Source: Vibrio tasmaniensis 1F-187 (GTDB lineage: Bacteria; Pseudomonadota; Gammaproteobacteria; Enterobacterales; Vibrionaceae). Taken from it: a DNA stretch of 50,205 nucleotides. Below, in pieces: positions 8,552 through 17,115 of the stretch. Positions within the stretch are counted from its first letter, which is position 1. Every line of letters begins with the position of its first letter. The DNA lies in assembly GCF_000272405.2 (NCBI RefSeq), contig NZ_AJZM02000278.1:1-50205 (forward strand). Reading direction: 5' to 3'. Both the position numbers and the translations under genes were made by a program. The notes under the pieces are model-generated. The model saw only the letters and a program-made list of their open reading frames with translations, made no database searches and was not told the DNA's origin.

Positions 8552-9052
8552 TTACCATGCGATACCTGCACCAATCGAAAACTCGACGTCTTCACCTTCT
8601 GCTTTATCAAAACCTGCGGTTACAACAAAGCCACTGTCCATAATATAGGTTGCATCTAAGCCACCGACTTGTTTGGTTGAGCTATCAGAGAACTCGCGGC
8701 TATCTAAAGTGACGTCCGTGTGGGTACGCTTGATCCCGTAACCTGGCGTGATGTACAAGTTTTCGGTGATACCAATAGGGGCGTGAAACTGATATTCGTT
8801 GTCGCGTTGTTTGTATTCGTACGATTCTTCATCTTCGTTATAAGCCGAGCGAGTAAACTCGATGCCATAACCTATGCTTCCCGGACCACGATATTTGATG
8901 TAAGAAGCAGACCAATCTCTCCACCCTCGTTCAGCTGATAGGCCAAATGTTATCGCAGTTTCTTCTTGGCTTTGTTCATTGGCTTGTGCGTTAGACATAG
9001 TGAACAGCAAGACAGCGGCTAATGTCAGAAGGGGGAACTTTTTGATGGTCAT
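8552..9052 (-). CDS. Small outer-membrane beta-barrel protein
   Basis: A 166-residue secreted protein. The first ~24 residues form a Sec signal peptide (Lys-Lys, hydrophobic core LLTLAAVLLFTM, cleavage near NAQA). The remainder alternates polar and aromatic residues in strand-like runs (for example GSIGYGIEFTRSAY, NLYITPGYGIKR, FSIGAGIAW) and ends in tryptophan, the usual terminal signature for BAM-assembled barrels. Its size fits an eight-stranded barrel. No specific ligand can be assigned. It is a single gene facing the DUF3297 terminator. Confidence 0.72.
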   Translation of the reverse strand: MTIKKFPLLTLAAVLLFTMSNAQANEQSQEETAITFGLSAERGWRDWSASYIKYRGPGSIGYGIEFTRSAYNEDEESYEYKQRDNEYQFHAPIGITENLYITPGYGIKRTHTDVTLDSREFSDSSTKQVGGLDATYIMDSGFVVTAGFDKAEGEDVEFSIGAGIAW

Positions 9053-9176
9053 TGGATCTCTCGCTTATGTATACAAAATATCGGCGAATTCAAAGTACTG
9101 AATGCCAGTAAATTAGTAACCTAGTCCGGATCTTCCTTGAGCTTTTTAGTTATGTATTCTTGGTTGATGCTTGATC

Positions 9177-9207
9177 GGCATCCTCTTGGATTTGAGGATG
9201 CCTTTTT
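9177..9207 (+). terminator. Plus-strand intrinsic terminator without an obvious gene
   Basis: GGCATCCTC and GAGGATGCC form a perfect 9-bp stem around an 8-nt loop, followed by TTTTT on the plus strand. Both flanking protein genes are on the minus strand, and read in that direction there is no T-run after the stem. The last plus-strand gene already has its own terminator near 8496, so this one may end a small RNA (see findings). Confidence 0.75.
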
Positions 9208-9229
9208 GATATGGGATTGGTGATAAGTA

Positions 9230-9949
9230 TTACTTCAAAGTACGTAGCTTATTAACCTGCATTTTTGCTCGCACTTTGGTGGCTTGTGCTTGCGACGGCA
9301 AGTTGTCTTTAACCTTGTTTTTAATGTCTGCGACAGGGATGAAGTTCCACTGACCGTCGTGATACTTAACCACAAATGTTTCACGGTTCATTTCTTCACG
9401 GAACACCCAAACACCATCGTCGAGACGCTTAAAGTCACCAACTACATTGCCGTTCGTACCTCGAATAGTCCAAAAGGTATGTTCAGTATCAAGATAAGAC
9501 TTCTGCTCACCTGAGATCATCTTGTCTCCAGAGCTAACTTTGACATAGTTATCACGAATGATGATTTCACCAACACGCTTATCATCCACGTAGATGCTGT
9601 ATAGCGTTTCGTTATCATCAGAACGTTGTTTTACGGCGCTTATATGAGCTTCACCTGTGTCTTTATTAAAAAATGGTACATCACCGATATCTGGGATGTA
9701 GACGAAGCCTAGATCAGCTTGTTCAATGGTATCAGCAATGTTTTTTGAATCATCTTTGCCATATCCAGGGTCGATATTCTCAAACCCATTGTCGACATCA
9801 CTATCAGAGTCGCCGTTTCCAAAACCTGGGTCAATGTTTTCGAAACCATAGTCACCATCAAATTGAGGTTGTGCCGGTTCAGAACCACTGCCAGATGAAC
9901 AACCTGCTAAAACAGCAGTAAGAACGAGTGCGATAAGTGATTTGTTCAT
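9230..9949 (-). CDS. Acidic lipoprotein with GFENIDPG(F/Y)G repeats
   Basis: A 239-residue predicted lipoprotein. The chosen ATG (9949) starts a textbook lipoprotein signal, MNKSLIALVLTAVLAGC, with lipobox VLAGC at the cysteine. The open frame extends 39 bases further upstream, but that start would put 13 residues before the signal. The mature N-terminus holds three copies of a GFENIDPGFG-like decapeptide separated by Asp/Ser/Asn-rich linkers. The rest (about residues 75-239) looks like a beta-rich globular domain with alternating strands and no recognised family. The Asp-rich repeats could bind calcium, but this is only a possibility. It is single-gene and its function is unknown. Confidence 0.78.
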   Translation of the reverse strand: MNKSLIALVLTAVLAGCSSGSGSEPAQPQFDGDYGFENIDPGFGNGDSDSDVDNGFENIDPGYGKDDSKNIADTIEQADLGFVYIPDIGDVPFFNKDTGEAHISAVKQRSDDNETLYSIYVDDKRVGEIIIRDNYVKVSSGDKMISGEQKSYLDTEHTFWTIRGTNGNVVGDFKRLDDGVWVFREEMNRETFVVKYHDGQWNFIPVADIKNKVKDNLPSQAQATKVRAKMQVNKLRTLK

Positions 9950-10503
9950 GATATTTCCTAACGTTTGTTGAATTCGTAAGATGCTCACTGACTAACCTCA
10001 CTACTAGGTGATGGGTACACACCTTGTGTATAGACATTGCTGCATCGCTTGAGATGTACAATAAACAACCTTGGTAATTCGATAAATAAACGGAAAGAAA
10101 TACAAAACATCACCATTGGCTATGTATTGCTAGTTATACGCATTGCCGATTGCGATGTGCGACTTATCTATTCACATTAATTGGGCGCAAAGAGGTTGAT
10201 TCTGTTTACAATTTTTTAACTTAATTGCATATCCTTGTTTGAAAAGTTCGATATTTGCTCACTCGAAAGATAGTTTTCTATACAAGCGCACTCTGCACTC
10301 AAGAACAACACAAACAAAAACATGAAGCGCAGTCTAATTAAATGAAACTAATGTGCTGTATTTAAAGTTATTTTTTGTTAATAACCACCTCTATCACAGA
10401 AATTAATTCTGAAGCACATACAATTCCCTTGATTTCGAATGAGCGCTAAATTTTTCGTTCGAGCATTTAAATTCTTCCTTCGCCCAATAATTATGAGGTT
10501 CCT
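9950..10503. other. Intergenic region upstream of glpT; possible GlpR-like half-sites only
   Basis: This 554-bp AT-rich divergent region should contain the promoters of the lipoprotein gene and of glpTQ. GTTCGATAT near 10246 and TTCGTTCGAGCATTT near 10456 partly resemble the GlpR operator (GTTCGATATCGAAC type known in E. coli), but neither is a full palindrome. TATCACA near 10391 resembles one arm of a CRP site without a good partner. Nothing else is recognisable, and the short open frames here do not look coding. Confidence 0.3.
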
Positions 10504-11877
10504 ATGTTTGGAATATTCAAACCTATGGCGCATATCGATCGCTTGTCATCAGATAAGATCGATAGCACCTACACACGACTACGATGGCAGCTGTTTCTCG
10601 GCATCTTCGTTGGCTATGCGGGGTATTACTTAGTCCGTAAAAACTTTAGTTTGGCGATGCCTTATCTCATTGAACAAGGTTTTAGCCGCGGAGAACTAGG
10701 GGTTGCATTAGCGGCGGTATCTATCGCTTACGGCTTATCTAAGTTCTTAATGGGCAGTGTTTCTGACCGTTCTAACCCCCGATACTTTCTCAGCGGTGGC
10801 TTGTTAATGTCGGCATTGGTCATGTTCTGCTTCGGCTTCATGCCATGGGCGACAGGCAGCATCACTGCGATGTTTATCCTGCTGTTCTTGAATGGTTGGT
10901 TTCAAGGCATGGGCTGGCCAGCTTGTGGGCGAACCATGGTTCACTGGTGGTCACGAAAAGAACGTGGTGAGATCGTATCGGTATGGAACGTTGCTCACAA
11001 CGTGGGTGGCGGTTTGATTGGCCCAATGTTCTTGTTGGGGCTGTGGGCTTTTAACGACGATTGGCGAACCGCTTTTTATGTTCCTGCATTTTTTGCCACT
11101 CTCGTTGCTGTCTTTGTTTGGTTTACTGTAAGAGATACACCTCAATCTTGCGGCTTACCACCGATTGAAGAACACAAAGATGATTACCCAGACGACTACG
11201 ATACGTCTCATGAGAAAGAAATGACGGCGAAAGAGATCTTCTTTAAGTACGTTTTCTCTAACAAGCTGTTGTGGTCAATCGCGATTGCTAATGCGTTTGT
11301 TTACCTTATCCGTTATGGCGTACTCGATTGGGCTCCGGTTTACTTAAAAGAAGCGAAAGACTTCTCTGTAGATAAATCCTCTTGGGCCTACTTCCTGTAT
11401 GAGTGGGCAGGTATTCCTGGCACGTTATTGTGTGGTTGGATTTCAGATAAATTATTCAAAGGTCGACGCGCTCCAGCAGGGATCCTGTTTATGGTTCTCG
11501 TAACTGTCGCAGTGTTGGTGTATTGGTTGAACCCTGCGGGTAACCCAACGGTTGATATGTTGGCACTGATTGCGATTGGCTTCCTTATTTATGGTCCAGT
11601 AATGCTAATCGGCTTGTATGCACTTGAACTTGCACCAAAGAAAGCGGCAGGTACGGCGGCAGGTCTTACTGGCTTGTTTGGTTACTTAGGTGGCGCAGTT
11701 GCTGCCAATGCGGTGCTTGGTTTCATGGTTGACCATTACGGCTGGGATGGCGGCTTCATGATTTTGGTCGGAGCTTGTGTTGCTTCAATAATTTGTCTGC
11801 TTTACGCCTTCCTCGGTGAGCGTGCGCACCATAAACAAAAAGATCTCGAACGAGAAAAAGAAGCGCTAACTCAGTAG
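10504..11877 (+). CDS. glpT: Glycerol-3-phosphate:phosphate antiporter GlpT
   Basis: A 457-residue major-facilitator protein with about 12 membrane segments, closely resembling GlpT along its length. Family features include [17 protein letters not shown] in the first helix, whose arginine is expected in the substrate site, [15 protein letters not shown] in the loop after helix 2, and [14 protein letters not shown] and [10 protein letters not shown] further on. It imports sn-glycerol-3-phosphate across the inner membrane in exchange for phosphate. It is followed after 78 bp by glpQ on the same strand, forming the glpTQ unit known from enterobacteria. The start is the ATG preceded by ATGAGGTTCCT. 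Confidence 0.95.
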   Translation: MFGIFKPMAHIDRLSSDKIDSTYTRLRWQLFLGIFVGYAGYYLVRKNFSLAMPYLIEQGFSRGELGVALAAVSIAYGLSKFLMGSVSDRSNPRYFLSGGLLMSALVMFCFGFMPWATGSITAMFILLFLNGWFQGMGWPACGRTMVHWWSRKERGEIVSVWNVAHNVGGGLIGPMFLLGLWAFNDDWRTAFYVPAFFATLVAVFVWFTVRDTPQSCGLPPIEEHKDDYPDDYDTSHEKEMTAKEIFFKYVFSNKLLWSIAIANAFVYLIRYGVLDWAPVYLKEAKDFSVDKSSWAYFLYEWAGIPGTLLCGWISDKLFKGRRAPAGILFMVLVTVAVLVYWLNPAGNPTVDMLALIAIGFLIYGPVMLIGLYALELAPKKAAGTAAGLTGLFGYLGGAVAANAVLGFMVDHYGWDGGFMILVGACVASIICLLYAFLGERAHHKQKDLEREKEALTQ

Positions 11878-11955
11878 TTTATTAGCTGAACCACACCATA
11901 CTAATAACAACAGAGACAGGTATATCCAGCTTCTGTTTTATCAAGGGAAACAATA

Positions 11956-13011
11956 ATGAAAACAACGTCACTGTCTCTGACCTTATTAGCCCTAAGTTTA
12001 TCTGCAAATACGTTCGCCGATCCTTTAGTGATTGCGCATCGCGGCGCTTCTGGTTATTTACCTGAACACACATTACCCGCTAAAGCGCTCGCTTATGCGA
12101 TGAAACCCGACTACATCGAACAAGATGTAGTGATGACTAAAGACGACCAATTGGTGGTTTTGCATGATCATTATTTAGATCGCGTCACTGATGTTGCTGA
12201 CCGCTTTCCAGACCGTGCACGAGCAGATGGCCGTTACTATGCGATTGATTTTACGCTTGCCGAGATCAAGTCATTAAAGGTGACCGAAGGCTTTAACTTA
12301 GATGAACAAGGCAACAGAGTTGCAGGGTACCCAACGCGCTTCCCAATGTGGCAGTCTGATTTCCGTGTCGCTACATTTGCAGAAGAAATCGAACTGATCC
12401 AAGGCTTAAATAAGACCTTAGGTTATGACGTGGGCATCTATCCTGAAATTAAAGCACCTTGGTTCCATCGTCACGAAGGCAAAGACATCTCCAAAGCTGT
12501 GCTTGCGACCTTGCATCAATATGGTTACCTATCAAAAGACGACAAAGTGTATTTGCAGTGTTTTGACGCCAATGAACTCCAACGCATCAATGATGAACTC
12601 ATGCCTGCGATGGAAATGGATCTTAAGCTCGTTCAGTTGATGGCTTATACAGATTGGAATGAAACCATGACGTACCAAGGCGACAAAGCAACGCCGTACA
12701 GTTACGACTGGATGTTTGAAGCTGGTGGCATGAAAAAAGTGGCGACTTATGCGGAAGGAATAGGCCCTTGGAAGCCAATGTTGGTGGATGATGCATCGAC
12801 CAAAGATAACATCATTATTAAACCGTTAATGAAGTCAGCAAAAGACGCGGGCTTAGATGTTCACCCGTACACGTTCCGTGCCGATCCGGGAAGAATCCCA
12901 GCTTATGCTGATAACTTTGATGGCATGTTGGATGTCTTCTACAACCAAGTCAAAGTCGATGGTGTGTTTACTGACTTCCCAGACAAAGCGGTCGACTTCT
13001 TGAACCGTTAA
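11956..13011 (+). CDS. glpQ: Periplasmic glycerophosphodiester phosphodiesterase GlpQ
   Basis: A 351-residue GDPD enzyme with a Sec signal peptide of about 21 residues (ending NTFA before DPLV). The active-site signature IAHRGASGYLPEHT immediately follows, with VVLHDHYLDRVT about 45 residues later supplying the second catalytic histidine and metal ligands; both match E. coli GlpQ closely. It hydrolyses glycerophosphodiesters from phospholipid turnover into glycerol-3-phosphate and an alcohol in the periplasm, feeding GlpT encoded just upstream. AAGGGAAACAAT precedes the ATG. The operon ends at a terminator near 13050. Confidence 0.95.
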   Translation: MKTTSLSLTLLALSLSANTFADPLVIAHRGASGYLPEHTLPAKALAYAMKPDYIEQDVVMTKDDQLVVLHDHYLDRVTDVADRFPDRARADGRYYAIDFTLAEIKSLKVTEGFNLDEQGNRVAGYPTRFPMWQSDFRVATFAEEIELIQGLNKTLGYDVGIYPEIKAPWFHRHEGKDISKAVLATLHQYGYLSKDDKVYLQCFDANELQRINDELMPAMEMDLKLVQLMAYTDWNETMTYQGDKATPYSYDWMFEAGGMKKVATYAEGIGPWKPMLVDDASTKDNIIIKPLMKSAKDAGLDVHPYTFRADPGRIPAYADNFDGMLDVFYNQVKVDGVFTDFPDKAVDFLNR

Positions 13012-13049
13012 TATCCTGCTAATTACGAGCGACTAGTAACGAGATATTC

Positions 13050-13100
13050 AGAGCCAAAAGCATACTCTAAAGCTGTTTTTGGCTCTTCTTTTGATTTTTT
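13050..13100 (+). terminator. Rho-independent terminator after glpTQ
   Basis: GAGCCAAAA and TTTTTGGCTC pair across a loop and are followed by TTCTTTTGATTTTTT, about 40 bp after the glpQ stop codon. Confidence 0.75.
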
Positions 13101-13273
13101 AGCTTTCTTGTATTGGCCTCGAAATCCTTCCGATATTCTTCTTTCTCAGCCCACATTTTGATATTCACTCGGTTTACAGCAATAACCTGGCTTGATAGGT
13201 TACTCCCAATGCAGCCAGATGCTTAATCTATGAGTATTTATCGGCTCAACCTAATATTGAATTTGGAAAGATC

Positions 13274-13738
13274 ATGGAAGAAAGAAGCAAAGCTTATCTC
13301 GATAGCTACCTCAACACATTGCCAGCAGAGGTTGCCTCGCAATACACCTCCTTTAGTGCCGACTATTACTGTGCTGATGAATATAACGCCAACCTATGTG
13401 CTCAGTTAATTCTCAAGGGTGAAAAACAAGCGTCTTGCAGCCTTGAATATTGGTACAGCCATGAAGGCGAGACGAGACCAGTAGTTGGTCACTTGCAAGT
13501 CGTCACTGACTGGGATGGCAAGCCAGTTTGCATTGTAGAGATCACTTCAGTCTCACAGTGCAAATACAACGAGGTGACGGCGGAGTTTGCTGCTGCAGAG
13601 GGCGAGGGTGACAAAACACTAGAATGGTGGAGAGAAGCTCACTGGAATTTCTTCTCAAGTGAATGTGAAGAGCTCAAGATCTCACCAAGTGAAGACATGT
13701 TACTTATGTTGGAGCGTTTCAAAGTGGTTTATCAATAG
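13274..13738 (+). CDS. ASCH domain protein
   Basis: A 154-residue ASCH-family protein. Supporting features are the beta-strand run LILKGEKQASCSLEYWY near residues 46-62, VVTDWDGKPVCIVEITSV near 76-93, and the characteristic GEGDKTLEWWREAHWNFF near 111-128. ASCH domains are PUA-like folds thought to bind RNA; some members, such as E. coli YqfB, hydrolyse N4-acetylcytidine. Which activity applies here cannot be told. The ATG at 13274 follows TTTGGAAAGATC. It stands alone, 96 bp before the next operon. Confidence 0.85.
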   Translation: MEERSKAYLDSYLNTLPAEVASQYTSFSADYYCADEYNANLCAQLILKGEKQASCSLEYWYSHEGETRPVVGHLQVVTDWDGKPVCIVEITSVSQCKYNEVTAEFAAAEGEGDKTLEWWREAHWNFFSSECEELKISPSEDMLLMLERFKVVYQ

Positions 13739-13834
13739 TGAAGTCCCTGTGAGTGCTATGTTGAATCTCGAGGTATGGCACTTTAGTCTTCATTTGAACA
13801 ATACAAGATAACTAACAATCACAAGGAGAGTGAT

Positions 13835-14779
13835 GTGAAAATAGCGATATTGGATGACTACCAGAACGTTGTAAAAGACCTCGATTGCTTCAACAAACTC
13901 GAACAACACGATGTGACTGTATTTACCGAGACTTACTCAGAGGAAGAGCTCGTCGCTAAGTTGGTCCCGTTTGAAGCCATTGTGCTCATTCGTGAAAGAA
14001 CCGAGATCACCGAATCTTTGTTATCGCAGCTCCCAAACATCAAGCTGATTAGCCAGACGGGCAAAGTGAGTAACCATATCGACCCGCAAATGTGTGAACG
14101 ATTTGGTGTTACCGTGTTAGAAGGCCGGGGCTCGCCAGTCGCCCCCTCTGAATTATGCTGGGCGTTGATTATGGTTGCATCGCGCCACATTCCTACTTAC
14201 GCGTCAAACCTTAAGCAAAACCAGTGGCAAGATTCTGGCTCACTAGGGTTAGGTCGAACTTTAAAGGGCTTGAAGCTTGGTATTTGGGGCTACGGCAAAA
14301 TCGGCAAATGCATTGCACAATATGCGCAAGTATTTGGGATGTCTGTCGTAGTGTGGGGTAGCCAAGCTTCACGCGATCAAGCGCAAGCAGATGGTTTTGA
14401 AGCAGCAACAACCAAACAAGACTTCTTCCGAGAAGTTGATGTGCTTTCTTTGCATTTGCGTTTGAATGATGTGACCAGAGGATGTGTTACGGCACACGAC
14501 CTCAGCTTGATGAAGCCGAACTCACTGCTTGTGAACATCAGCCGCGCGGAGTTAGTCGAACCGATGGCTCTGTATCATGAACTACGCGAGGTACCGACCA
14601 AAACAGTCGCTATTGATGTGTTCGATTGTGAGCCAGTAACAACAGACTCCGAACCGCTATTGTCCTTACCAAACGTCACTGCAACTCCACATTTGGGCTA
14701 TGTTGAACAAAATAGCTACGAACTCTATTTCGATATCGCCTTCGACAACATTCTGTCCTATCAAAAGGATGACATATAG
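13835..14779 (+). CDS. D-2-hydroxyacid dehydrogenase family protein
   Basis: A 314-residue NAD-dependent dehydrogenase. The cofactor loop is GIWGYGKIG near residues 149-157. The catalytic triad is visible: arginine in NISRAELV, glutamate in DCEPV and histidine in PHLGY. The family includes 3-phosphoglycerate and glyoxylate/hydroxypyruvate dehydrogenases, but the substrate here is unknown. The start is GTG at 13835, with AAGGAG seven bases upstream; no in-frame ATG lies nearby. It is the first gene of a compact run with GNAT, HAD and methyltransferase genes at 38-bp, 43-bp and overlapping junctions. Confidence 0.88.
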   Translation: MKIAILDDYQNVVKDLDCFNKLEQHDVTVFTETYSEEELVAKLVPFEAIVLIRERTEITESLLSQLPNIKLISQTGKVSNHIDPQMCERFGVTVLEGRGSPVAPSELCWALIMVASRHIPTYASNLKQNQWQDSGSLGLGRTLKGLKLGIWGYGKIGKCIAQYAQVFGMSVVVWGSQASRDQAQADGFEAATTKQDFFREVDVLSLHLRLNDVTRGCVTAHDLSLMKPNSLLVNISRAELVEPMALYHELREVPTKTVAIDVFDCEPVTTDSEPLLSLPNVTATPHLGYVEQNSYELYFDIAFDNILSYQKDDI

Positions 14780-14817
14780 CGATAGAATCTGCCCAAAGCA
14801 AAAAAAGGTAGAGAAGT

Positions 14818-15318
14818 ATGAGCTTAACAATCAGAGAAGTCGCGGTAGAAGATGCACAAGGCATTATTGATGTATTGAATCCAATCATTATCGAAGCGCG
14901 TTATACTATCTTGGATCAGACTTTTACTGTTGATGAAGAAAAGGGATTCATTGAGTCGTTTCCAGAACGTGGTGTATTTAGCGTTGCAGTCAACGAAACG
15001 ACCAACCAGTTACTTGGCTTTCAGAATGTAGAACCATTCGCGACTTACACCAAGGCCTTTGACCACGTTGGTATTATTGGCACTTATGTTGATGCAAATA
15101 GCCGTGGGCAAGGCGTTGCAAAACAGTTGTTCGATTACACATTCAAATCAGCCAAAGCCAAAGGTTACGAAAAGCTGTTCGCCTATGTAAGAGCAGACAA
15201 CGAGCGCGCGTTAGCGGTATACCTTAAGCAAGGTTTTGAAATCGTCGGAACGGCTAAGAAACACGGTAAGATTGGGGACCAGTACTTCGACGAGATCCTG
15301 ATCGAGAAGTTTTTATAG
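14818..15318 (+). CDS. GNAT family N-acetyltransferase (phosphinothricin acetyltransferase-like)
   Basis: A 166-residue GNAT. The order of features resembles the Pat/MnaT group: an N-terminal ILNPIIIEARYTILDQTF, the strand HVGIIGTYVDANSRGQGVAKQLFDYT carrying the acetyl-CoA loop (RGQGVAK) near residue 98, and LFAYVRADNERALAVYLKQGFEIVG in the C-terminal half. Relatives acetylate amino-acid-like substrates such as phosphinothricin or methionine sulfone; the actual substrate is unproven. AGAGAAGT precedes the ATG. It is second in a four-gene co-directional run. Confidence 0.88.
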   Translation: MSLTIREVAVEDAQGIIDVLNPIIIEARYTILDQTFTVDEEKGFIESFPERGVFSVAVNETTNQLLGFQNVEPFATYTKAFDHVGIIGTYVDANSRGQGVAKQLFDYTFKSAKAKGYEKLFAYVRADNERALAVYLKQGFEIVGTAKKHGKIGDQYFDEILIEKFL

Positions 15319-15361
15319 GCTCGCTTAAACATTAGAGAATTCATCGTATTCAGGAGGCAAG

Positions 15362-15868
15362 ATGACAAAGCTAATCGAATTAACAGAAATAGTCTTATTC
15401 GACTGGGGCAATACGCTGATGGTCGATTTCCCAGACGCACAAGGGAAGATGTGTGACTGGGAAACCGTACAAGAAGTGAGTGGTACTCGCGCATTACTTG
15501 CTGATCTATCGAAAACTCAACAAGTTTATGTTGCCACCAACGCTGGTGATTCCAGTAAAGACGACATCATTCGAGCCTTTGAGCGTGTTGGCCTTTCTCA
15601 ATATATATTGGGTTACTTTTGTAAGGCGAGCATTGGCTTTTCTAAGTTCGATTCGGGCTTTTATCCTGCCATCATTTCCAAACTCGGTGTAGCACCACAA
15701 GATATCACCATGGTGGGTGACACCTTAGACAAAGACATTTACCCAGCACTTGAAGCGGGTTTGAAAGCGGTGTGGTTGAACACGGAGGGCGCTGATCTTA
15801 AGTCAGGGCATCCGAATGTCATGCAAGTTCAATCCCTAAGCGAACTGTTGGAGAAGTACCATGGATGA
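15362..15868 (+). CDS. HAD-superfamily hydrolase with an altered first motif
   Basis: A 168-residue HAD protein. Motif I reads LFDWGNTL (residues 12-19): the nucleophile Asp is present but the second Asp of the usual DxDxT is Gly. Motif II is the threonine of VATNAG, a lysine lies in SIGFSKFD and motif IV is MVGDTLDKD. The missing second Asp normally serves as acid/base in phosphatases, so activity may be altered, as in some phosphonatase-like relatives. A strong AGGAGG precedes the ATG. The 3' end overlaps the methyltransferase gene by eight bases, implying coupled translation. Confidence 0.85.
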   Translation: MTKLIELTEIVLFDWGNTLMVDFPDAQGKMCDWETVQEVSGTRALLADLSKTQQVYVATNAGDSSKDDIIRAFERVGLSQYILGYFCKASIGFSKFDSGFYPAIISKLGVAPQDITMVGDTLDKDIYPALEAGLKAVWLNTEGADLKSGHPNVMQVQSLSELLEKYHG

Positions 15869-16457
15869 TCACTCTGAGATCTGGCGTCAGTATTACCAAA
15901 AGGCACTAAGCAAACCTCATTTAAAGAGAACTGAGTACGCAATTAAACTGAATGAGTCAGGCTTAAATGTTGCGATTGATTGTGGTTGTGGAACAGGTAG
16001 TGACATCGCCTTTTTAGAACAGCAAGCGTATCAAGTGTATGGCTTCGACGTTAATCCTGATTCGATTGCACTATGTCGGGATCGTTTTGGTCGCAAATCT
16101 TTGGTCGAGATATCTGAAAGTGGATTTGAACACTATGATTACCCGAAATCTGGCGTAGTGATTGCCAATTCGAGTCTGTTTTTTGCTGATCCAACCCGTT
16201 TTGACGAGGTTTGGCACAATATTGAAAACTGTCTTGAAGTGGGAGGCGTGTTCGCGGGCGATTTCATGGGCGTCGATGACAGTTGGGCACATGGCTATCG
16301 AACCCCAACAACGCCGTTAACAAAAGCCAAAGTACTTAGCTTATTCAACGACTTTGAGATAGTACGATTCCATGAGCGAGACGAACAAGCACTCACGTCG
16401 CTGGGTAGGATGAAGCATTGGCACACTTATTCGGTTGTTGCGATTAAGCGCTGTTAA
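15861..16457 (+). CDS. Class I SAM-dependent methyltransferase
   Basis: A 198-residue methyltransferase. Motif I is VAIDCGCGTGSD near residues 35-46, followed by the acidic VYGFDVNPDS that would hold the ribose of S-adenosylmethionine. VVIANSSLFF corresponds to the strand-4 motif. The overall form is like TehB or other small-molecule methyltransferases. The start overlaps the preceding HAD gene by eight bases, with GGAGAAG upstream, so the two are coupled. With the dehydrogenase and GNAT upstream it forms what looks like a small-molecule modification operon of unknown substrate. Confidence 0.87.
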   Translation: MDDHSEIWRQYYQKALSKPHLKRTEYAIKLNESGLNVAIDCGCGTGSDIAFLEQQAYQVYGFDVNPDSIALCRDRFGRKSLVEISESGFEHYDYPKSGVVIANSSLFFADPTRFDEVWHNIENCLEVGGVFAGDFMGVDDSWAHGYRTPTTPLTKAKVLSLFNDFEIVRFHERDEQALTSLGRMKHWHTYSVVAIKRC

Positions 16458-16570
16458 AATATCAGTATTTAAAACTCGTTTGGATGCATGTCTGTTTTGA
16501 CGCCAACCTCTCATCTCTTTGTTATTTAATCCTCTAAGCTAACTCTAGTTTCCACTATGAGGGCTAGGTT

Positions 16571-16951
16571 ATGAGTATCGAACGTCACGGAATATCAGTT
16601 GGAATTGAACGTCTTAGCAGTGAAACTATCGTTGTGTTCAAAGCGAAAGGTAAACTCACACACGATGACTATCAAGCAATGATGCCAATTCTAAATACTA
16701 CGCTAGAAGAACTCGATTCATCTAAACTCAAGATGCTGGTCGACATCTCTACCTTAACGGGTTGGGAGTTACGTGCTACTTGGGATGATTTCAAACTGGG
16801 ATTAGAGCTCAATTCGAAGATAGACAAAATCGCGATTTATGGTGATAAAAGCTGGCAAGAATTCGCTTCAAAAGTAGGGAGCTGGTTTGTGTCTGGTGAG
16901 ATAAAGTCATTCGAAGTCCATGACTCTGCGCTTAAGTGGCTAATCGATTAG
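16571..16951 (+). CDS. SpoIIAA-like STAS-fold protein
   Basis: A 126-residue protein matching the SpoIIAA-like (PF11964) type: VVFKAKGKLTHDDYQAMMP, LKMLVDISTLTGWELRATWDDFKLGLEL, IDKIAIYGDKSWQEFASKVGSWFVSGEIKSF given here in separate pieces along residues 19-115. The fold resembles STAS domains but the family lacks a proven anti-anti-sigma role; lipid or ligand binding has been suggested. GGGCTAGGTT precedes the ATG. It is a single gene. Confidence 0.85.
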   Translation: MSIERHGISVGIERLSSETIVVFKAKGKLTHDDYQAMMPILNTTLEELDSSKLKMLVDISTLTGWELRATWDDFKLGLELNSKIDKIAIYGDKSWQEFASKVGSWFVSGEIKSFEVHDSALKWLID

Positions 16952-17115
16952 CGGTTTGATTATTACGAGTGATTAACGTGATGGTTGAGATGTTGTGGTT
17001 AACCGTCACGGCTCTATAGCTTATGATTGGCTATTTTAGTCGTAACGATACAAATATATTGTTTCAAAGCAACAGTTTACGTTTGTACTATGCGTTCTTT
17101 TTTGAATAAATTAAT

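Noticed and set aside
10380..10400. CRP site before glpT
   Set aside because: TATCACA lacks a TGTGA-like partner at the required distance.
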